Below, one piece after another: positions 62,101 through 64,000 of a DNA stretch of 64,000 nt. Position 1 is the first letter of the stretch, and the number at the start of each line of letters is the position of its first letter. Source of the DNA: Dermacentor variabilis (lineage: Eukaryota > Arthropoda > Arachnida > Ixodida > Ixodidae); assembly GCF_050947875.1 (NCBI RefSeq), contig NC_134574.1, forward strand, positions 155,398,051-155,462,050, written 5' to 3'. Below the pieces are notes generated by a model, which was given only the letters and a program-made list of their open reading frames with translations, was not told where the DNA came from and ran no database searches. Made by a program: the position numbers and the translations under genes.

Positions 62101-63032
62101 TTTTAAATACTAGGGTTAGATGTGCTAAAAGCAGCATGGCTACGTACATGCACAAAGTGACCATTTTTTCAGGCTTGTCATGGTGAAACTGTCTTGATTT
62201 GCCTGAACACGGGTACGAAGACGTAATGTGTCGCATGGCGAGTTGGTCATGTTGAAGCCGCATCTTGGATTTTCACGTCATCTCACGCTATTCGGAACGC
62301 ACTTCGCAGGTATTTTTCCCCGTGTGCGACGACGCAACGGTTCAGATCAAATAAGGGTTATTTTCTCAAACGCTGACGGCAACAGTATGGCTAAACCACT
62401 TTCATACAATTTCGCAGGCATCTGGCTCCATATGCATGATGAATATATTGCGCTGATATTTCCAAGTAATTTTTTCAAAGACTGAAGGCAATGCGCAACG
62501 TTTAATGTGTTTTTAGTGTGCGCTGTAAGCAATAATTATGCAAGGGGCGTCAGCACGATATGGCTGATATATTTTCGCATAATATTAAAAAGAGAAACCG
62601 GTGACTTTTATCTACGCCGGCAAGATAAATGAAAAGACGCTGAATCAAACCATGGCTTCAATTTAACGTCCTTCTGCAACGTTATGGAAAAGTGCAATAC
62701 ACGTTTCTTTCAGGGTTGGATGTACTTCGTGTCTATCGTCCTTATCTTCTGGGTGACGCTGTCAATATTCCCAGCCATAATGGTCTTGGTAGTGTCTACG
62801 CGCGCCGACAGTGGAGCAGCCATTGCAAGTAAGAACTTTCACTTAAGTAATGGAAACTTTTTCTGGTAGCGTCGCTGCGCGTATGCAAGTATACTCATCT
62901 GCCGCAGCCTCCTGAAAGAGGAATAACTGCTTTATTTTTGTGCCAGATAAGTTCTTCCTCCCTATCGCTGGGTTCCTGGTGTTCAACGTTGGAGATCTGG
63001 TGGGCAGGATCATTTCCAGCTACGTCCCGTTG
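49871..63032 (+). CDS. Equilibrative nucleoside transporter, SLC29/ENT family (ENT3-like), exons 1-11, 3' end outside window
   Basis: ENT proteins carry nucleosides across membranes by facilitated diffusion through eleven membrane helices. Eleven exons join in phase to 951 nt (317 residues). Visible landmarks are GIGSLLPWNFFITA in TM1 (residues 22-35; PWNFF at 28-32), a glycosylation sequon N47-A-S in the first outer loop, TM2 about 62-84, TM3 about 94-112 with ALVKVDT, and TM4 about 121-143 with FLQGGGTGLAG. TM5-TM6 occupy 165-210, a short polar loop 214-250 follows, and TM7 is about 253-275. TM8 carries FNVGDLVGR (301-309), whose D and R are conserved in the family. YWRYKFRN after TM1 and DLVGR without Trp resemble human ENT3 more than ENT1/2. 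The loop between TM6 and TM7 is shorter than in human ENT1. The frame is open from 49853 upstream of the ATG, so a longer N-terminus is possible. About 140 residues (TM9-TM11) are missing to the right. Membrane location (plasma membrane or lysosome) cannot be told. Confidence 0.95.
50067..50128. repeat. (AT)n array in ENT intron 1
   Basis: 62-bp TA array, preceded by several acaagta words (50018-50066). Confidence 0.95.
50838..50919 (+). CDS. ENT exon 2: TM1
   Basis: Acceptor tttgtgcag, donor GTGAGT. Residues 10-37, including LFGIGSLLPWNFFITADD, the most conserved ENT signature. It starts with the last base of codon 10 and ends in phase 0. Confidence 0.97.
51459..52114 (-). pseudogene. Unrecognised, frameshifted coding remnant in ENT intron 2 (antisense)
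   Basis: The minus strand is open from 52114 to about 51701 (TALMVVGQLFNTGSEEIAIM, HHESYCMCGKCDALGYPNC, FEIIQRRRSSRWEALAKFIK). After a one-base shift it is open again to 51459 (LKNNACGKSTEKAFEELQIN, LSDSSAQALSLQIAEISKIS). The two halves look like one protein broken by a frameshift near 51702. The C.C..C.....C...HH spacing suggests metal binding. I do not know the family. It is probably a retroposed or transposon-derived sequence. Confidence 0.45.
52873..52986. repeat. Perfect 51-bp-arm palindrome in ENT intron 2
   Basis: The arms 52873-52923 and 52936-52986 are exact reverse complements, with a 12-nt loop (gtgcgctattat). The arm contains tttagcgccagcaaacaagg, then acggaagggagacgacacc. That word order matches the palindrome at 59813 (tttagcg, aac, ggac, gacgaca). 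Confidence 0.95.
53677..53825 (+). CDS. ENT exon 3: outer loop 1 and TM2
   Basis: Acceptor tgatgatgcag, donor GTATGT. Residues 38-86 plus two bases of codon 87. It carries the N47-A-S sequon and FTSYLAMASKAPYIISLVLN. A 164-bp ACAT array begins 145 bp after the donor. Confidence 0.96.
53971..54134. repeat. (ACAT)n array, 164 bp, in ENT intron 3
   Basis: A pure tetranucleotide array of 41 units. Confidence 0.97.
54456..54550 (+). CDS. ENT exon 4: TM3
   Basis: Acceptor tcgtgtccag, donor GTAAGC. It completes R87 and encodes 88-118, with RIGWPLLGCTLFFV and ALVKVDTDH. It ends after one base of codon 119. Confidence 0.95.
55994..56044 (+). CDS. ENT exon 5: first half of TM4
   Basis: Acceptor gttcctgcag, donor GTAAGT. 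Only 51 nt. Residues 119-135 (YQTAFMAATLVIVVLIN) plus one base of codon 136. Confidence 0.94.
56527..56594. repeat. Inverted repeat tcactagacttga in ENT intron 5
   Basis: Arms 56527-56550 and 56568-56594, imperfect in the middle (agcgcgagcac against the inverse of gtgctcgtcgcccc), with a 17-nt loop. Confidence 0.75.
56666..56751 (+). CDS. ENT exon 6: second half of TM4 and loop
   Basis: Acceptor tttttttctag, donor GTATAT. Residues 136-164 with FCGFLQGGGTGLAGCFPEKY. It ends in phase 0. Confidence 0.95.
57313..57459 (+). CDS. ENT exon 7: TM5 and TM6
   Basis: Acceptor tttttttttcag, donor GTGAGT. Residues 165-213, exactly 49 codons, phase 0 at both ends: AVGGVFATVAQIFCLL and ALLYFLLAVGTLIITQ. 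Confidence 0.95.
57595..57790 (+). mobile_element. LINE 3' tail in ENT intron 7
   Basis: Pyrimidine-rich sequence with cccctgggcagcgtagccaa, ggttaacctccctgcctttc and a tctctctctctctcactctc end. Order and words match the LINE tails at 6.7 and 26.3 kb. Confidence 0.6.
57895..59049. other. ENT intron 7, anonymous part
   Basis: No exon or repeat is recognised; short frames only. Confidence 0.3.
59050..59310 (-). mobile_element. LINE 3' end in ENT intron 7
   Basis: On the minus strand the sequence ends ...gcgactaaataaagttgttt followed by ctctctctcttctc. This tail layout (AATAAA just before a CT run) is the same as in the LINE at 27391. The upstream part is GC-rich and not readable as a domain. 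Confidence 0.5.
59548..59587. repeat. Perfect 17-bp hairpin in ENT intron 7
   Basis: cgggcggcttgaggcca (59548-59564), loop cgtaac, tggcctcaagccgcccg (59571-59587). On the minus strand it lies within a 75-codon open frame of unknown nature (59445-59672). Confidence 0.9.
59813..59920. repeat. 52-bp-arm palindrome in ENT intron 7
   Basis: Arms 59813-59864 and 59869-59920 match at 48 of 52 positions with a 4-nt loop (gcgt). The arm reads aattactttgtttagcggaa, aacaacggacacaagaaag, acgacaggacaag. It lies 64 bp upstream of exon 8. Confidence 0.93.
59985..60018 (+). CDS. ENT exon 8: start of the central loop
   Basis: Acceptor tttttttttcag, donor GTGCGT. Only 34 nt: residues 214-224 (EFYRYYTSMQA) plus one base. 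EFYRYY is the usual ENT stretch after TM6, which supports so small an exon. Confidence 0.92.
60111..60187 (+). CDS. ENT exon 9: rest of the central loop
   Basis: Acceptor gttgtgcag, donor GTGAGC. Residues 225-250 (VSYKEFDKVPLDNTGGKASP and WQLFKG). The loop is polar and short compared with vertebrate ENT1/2. Confidence 0.9.
60188..61859. other. ENT intron 9, anonymous part
   Basis: No exon or known repeat is recognised; AT-rich. Confidence 0.3.
61860..62075 (+). mobile_element. Retroposon 3' end in ENT intron 9
   Basis: It shares ccataatcttatt, gcatttacgtactttacagc, cccttttacagtcacatcat and gcgctctttggccatacttg with 35700-35900. It ends in a short atatatatcatcatc tail. Confidence 0.7.
62714..62828 (+). 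CDS. ENT exon 10: TM7
   Basis: Acceptor gtttctttcag, donor GTAAGA. Residues 251-288 with FWVTLSIFPAIMVLV, plus one base of codon 289. Confidence 0.95.
62947..63032 (+). CDS. ENT exon 11: TM8 with the FN..D..GR motif
   Basis: Acceptor ttgtgccag, donor GTAAGA. Residues 289-317: NKFFLPIAGFLVFNVGDLVG and RIISSYVPL. The preceding intron is only 118 bp, the shortest in the gene apart from the 92-bp intron between exons 8 and 9. Later exons lie beyond 64000. Confidence 0.95.
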
Positions 63033-63837
63033 GTAAGATGCGGTGAAACGTTATTTCCGCAAATTTTTTATTATTATTTATTCGCGACAGCTGGCTATTC
63101 CTATACAAAAATAAACCTAGGAACGGTGGCAAAAGGCGATACACCACCTTGCTAATACCCGCCATTCCTGCACAAAAATGAAGATGGCCGATGGACATTT
63201 CGCAGCGATGTCAGCTGCTGAGAATTGAAAATTACAGCTGATTAAACTTCAGCGCACAAACCTGATGCAATGCAAAATAAATCAACTATATACTTACACA
63301 GAAGCAAGACCATAAAGTAAAGATTGTGCTGAATAAAAAAAAAACATGTAACCAAATCATCTTACAAATTATAGCACTCTTAGCTAGGTACGGTGTCGAG
63401 TACACTTCTTAAACCTTCTTCTACACTTCTTCTAAATGTGGAGTGGAGTTTATGTGCGCGAGCTCAAGAAATACAAAACGACAATTTAACGTCGAAGTAA
63501 TTTTAAACGTGAGCTTTTACTTTACCATAATCTGCCCGTGGTCTGTCAGGTTGATAACTGATATGAAAGTCGAAAGTTGTAAGTATTGTGCACGATCATA
63601 TGCAATTAGCTAGCTTCTTTTTACACGTCTGATGTACATTCAAGAAATGGTATTTTTGGACTAAATCTCTGGAACTTTTTACTAGAAGTCAAGTTTTCAG
63701 CCTCGCAGTGTACGCTCCTGTCTGCAGTCTTTGAATGAGCAAACGGTTAGTCGCACAAGGGGTTCCCCAAGCAAGTAGTCCATATACTATATGCTAGATA
63801 AACTAGGAAGTGATATAGCTGTATTTTCGGCTTCGGC

Positions 63838-64000
63838 ACTGCGCTGCAAAGCCAGAGCGCACGGGCTCAAATACCGGACGCGGCGGCCGCATTTCGATGG
63901 GTACGAAACACAAAAACACCCGTGTAACGTGTATTGGGTACACGTTAAAGAACGCCAGGTGGCCGAAATTAATTCGGAGTCTCTCACTTCGGCGTGCCTC
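63838..64000 (+). mobile_element. tRNA-related tick SINE, copy 8, cut by the window edge
   Basis: Plus strand: tail end of the tRNA-like head (gcgcacgggctcaaataccg), gcggcggccgcatttcgatg, aacacccgtgtaacg and cacgttaaagaacgccaggt, up to ggcgtgcctc at 64000. The 3' tail lies outside the window. It is in the ENT intron after exon 11. Confidence 0.85.

Overview
This is eukaryotic, TE-rich DNA, most likely from a hard tick (Ixodida). The main reason is at least eight copies of a tRNA-related SINE of the type I know from ixodid ticks (the 'Ruka' kind). Two other tRNA-headed SINE types, tick-type LINE tails, Penelope-like elements and long microsatellites fit the same picture. The genus cannot be told from what I see. 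There is no sign of bacterial or viral gene organisation, and no CRISPR, rRNA or functional tRNA gene.

One host gene is clear. From 49871 to beyond 63032 (+ strand) lie eleven exons of an equilibrative nucleoside transporter (SLC29/ENT family, closest in motifs to ENT3). All eleven have AG/GT borders and consistent phases and join to 951 nt (317 codons). The exons cover the N-terminus through TM8. The last three membrane segments lie past the right edge. The introns are loaded with repeats: an AT array, a 164-bp ACAT array, a broken antisense coding remnant, two long palindromes, retroposon tails and a SINE at the window's end.

From 1 to about 49850 I find no intact host gene. This part is an archive of mobile DNA. 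It holds LINE RNase H/RT remnants (5450-6790, 21915-23272, 27391-28045, 31392-33389, 37614-37880), a mariner-type transposase remnant (37265-37613), two Penelope GIY-YIG remnants (8909-9013, 41347-41698), SINEs, a 557-bp terminal-inverted-repeat element (12966-13522), a possible 4.3-kb TIR element (16895-21197), foldbacks and tandem duplications. Stretches between them are mostly anonymous; GC-rich patches occur near 7.8-8.2 kb and 13.9-14.1 kb.

The most interesting structural theme is a set of five near-perfect palindromes with 31-57 bp arms. They share an AGCGC ... GGACA ... GACGAC layout. One matches the 3' end of the Penelope-like remnant at 41.8 kb, and two others lie just downstream of the remnant at 9.0 kb. 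I propose that they are minimal inverted ends of Penelope-like elements. A second is a 552-bp LINE segment present twice 1446 bp apart (16 differences, no gaps), with (GT)n arrays at its junctions.
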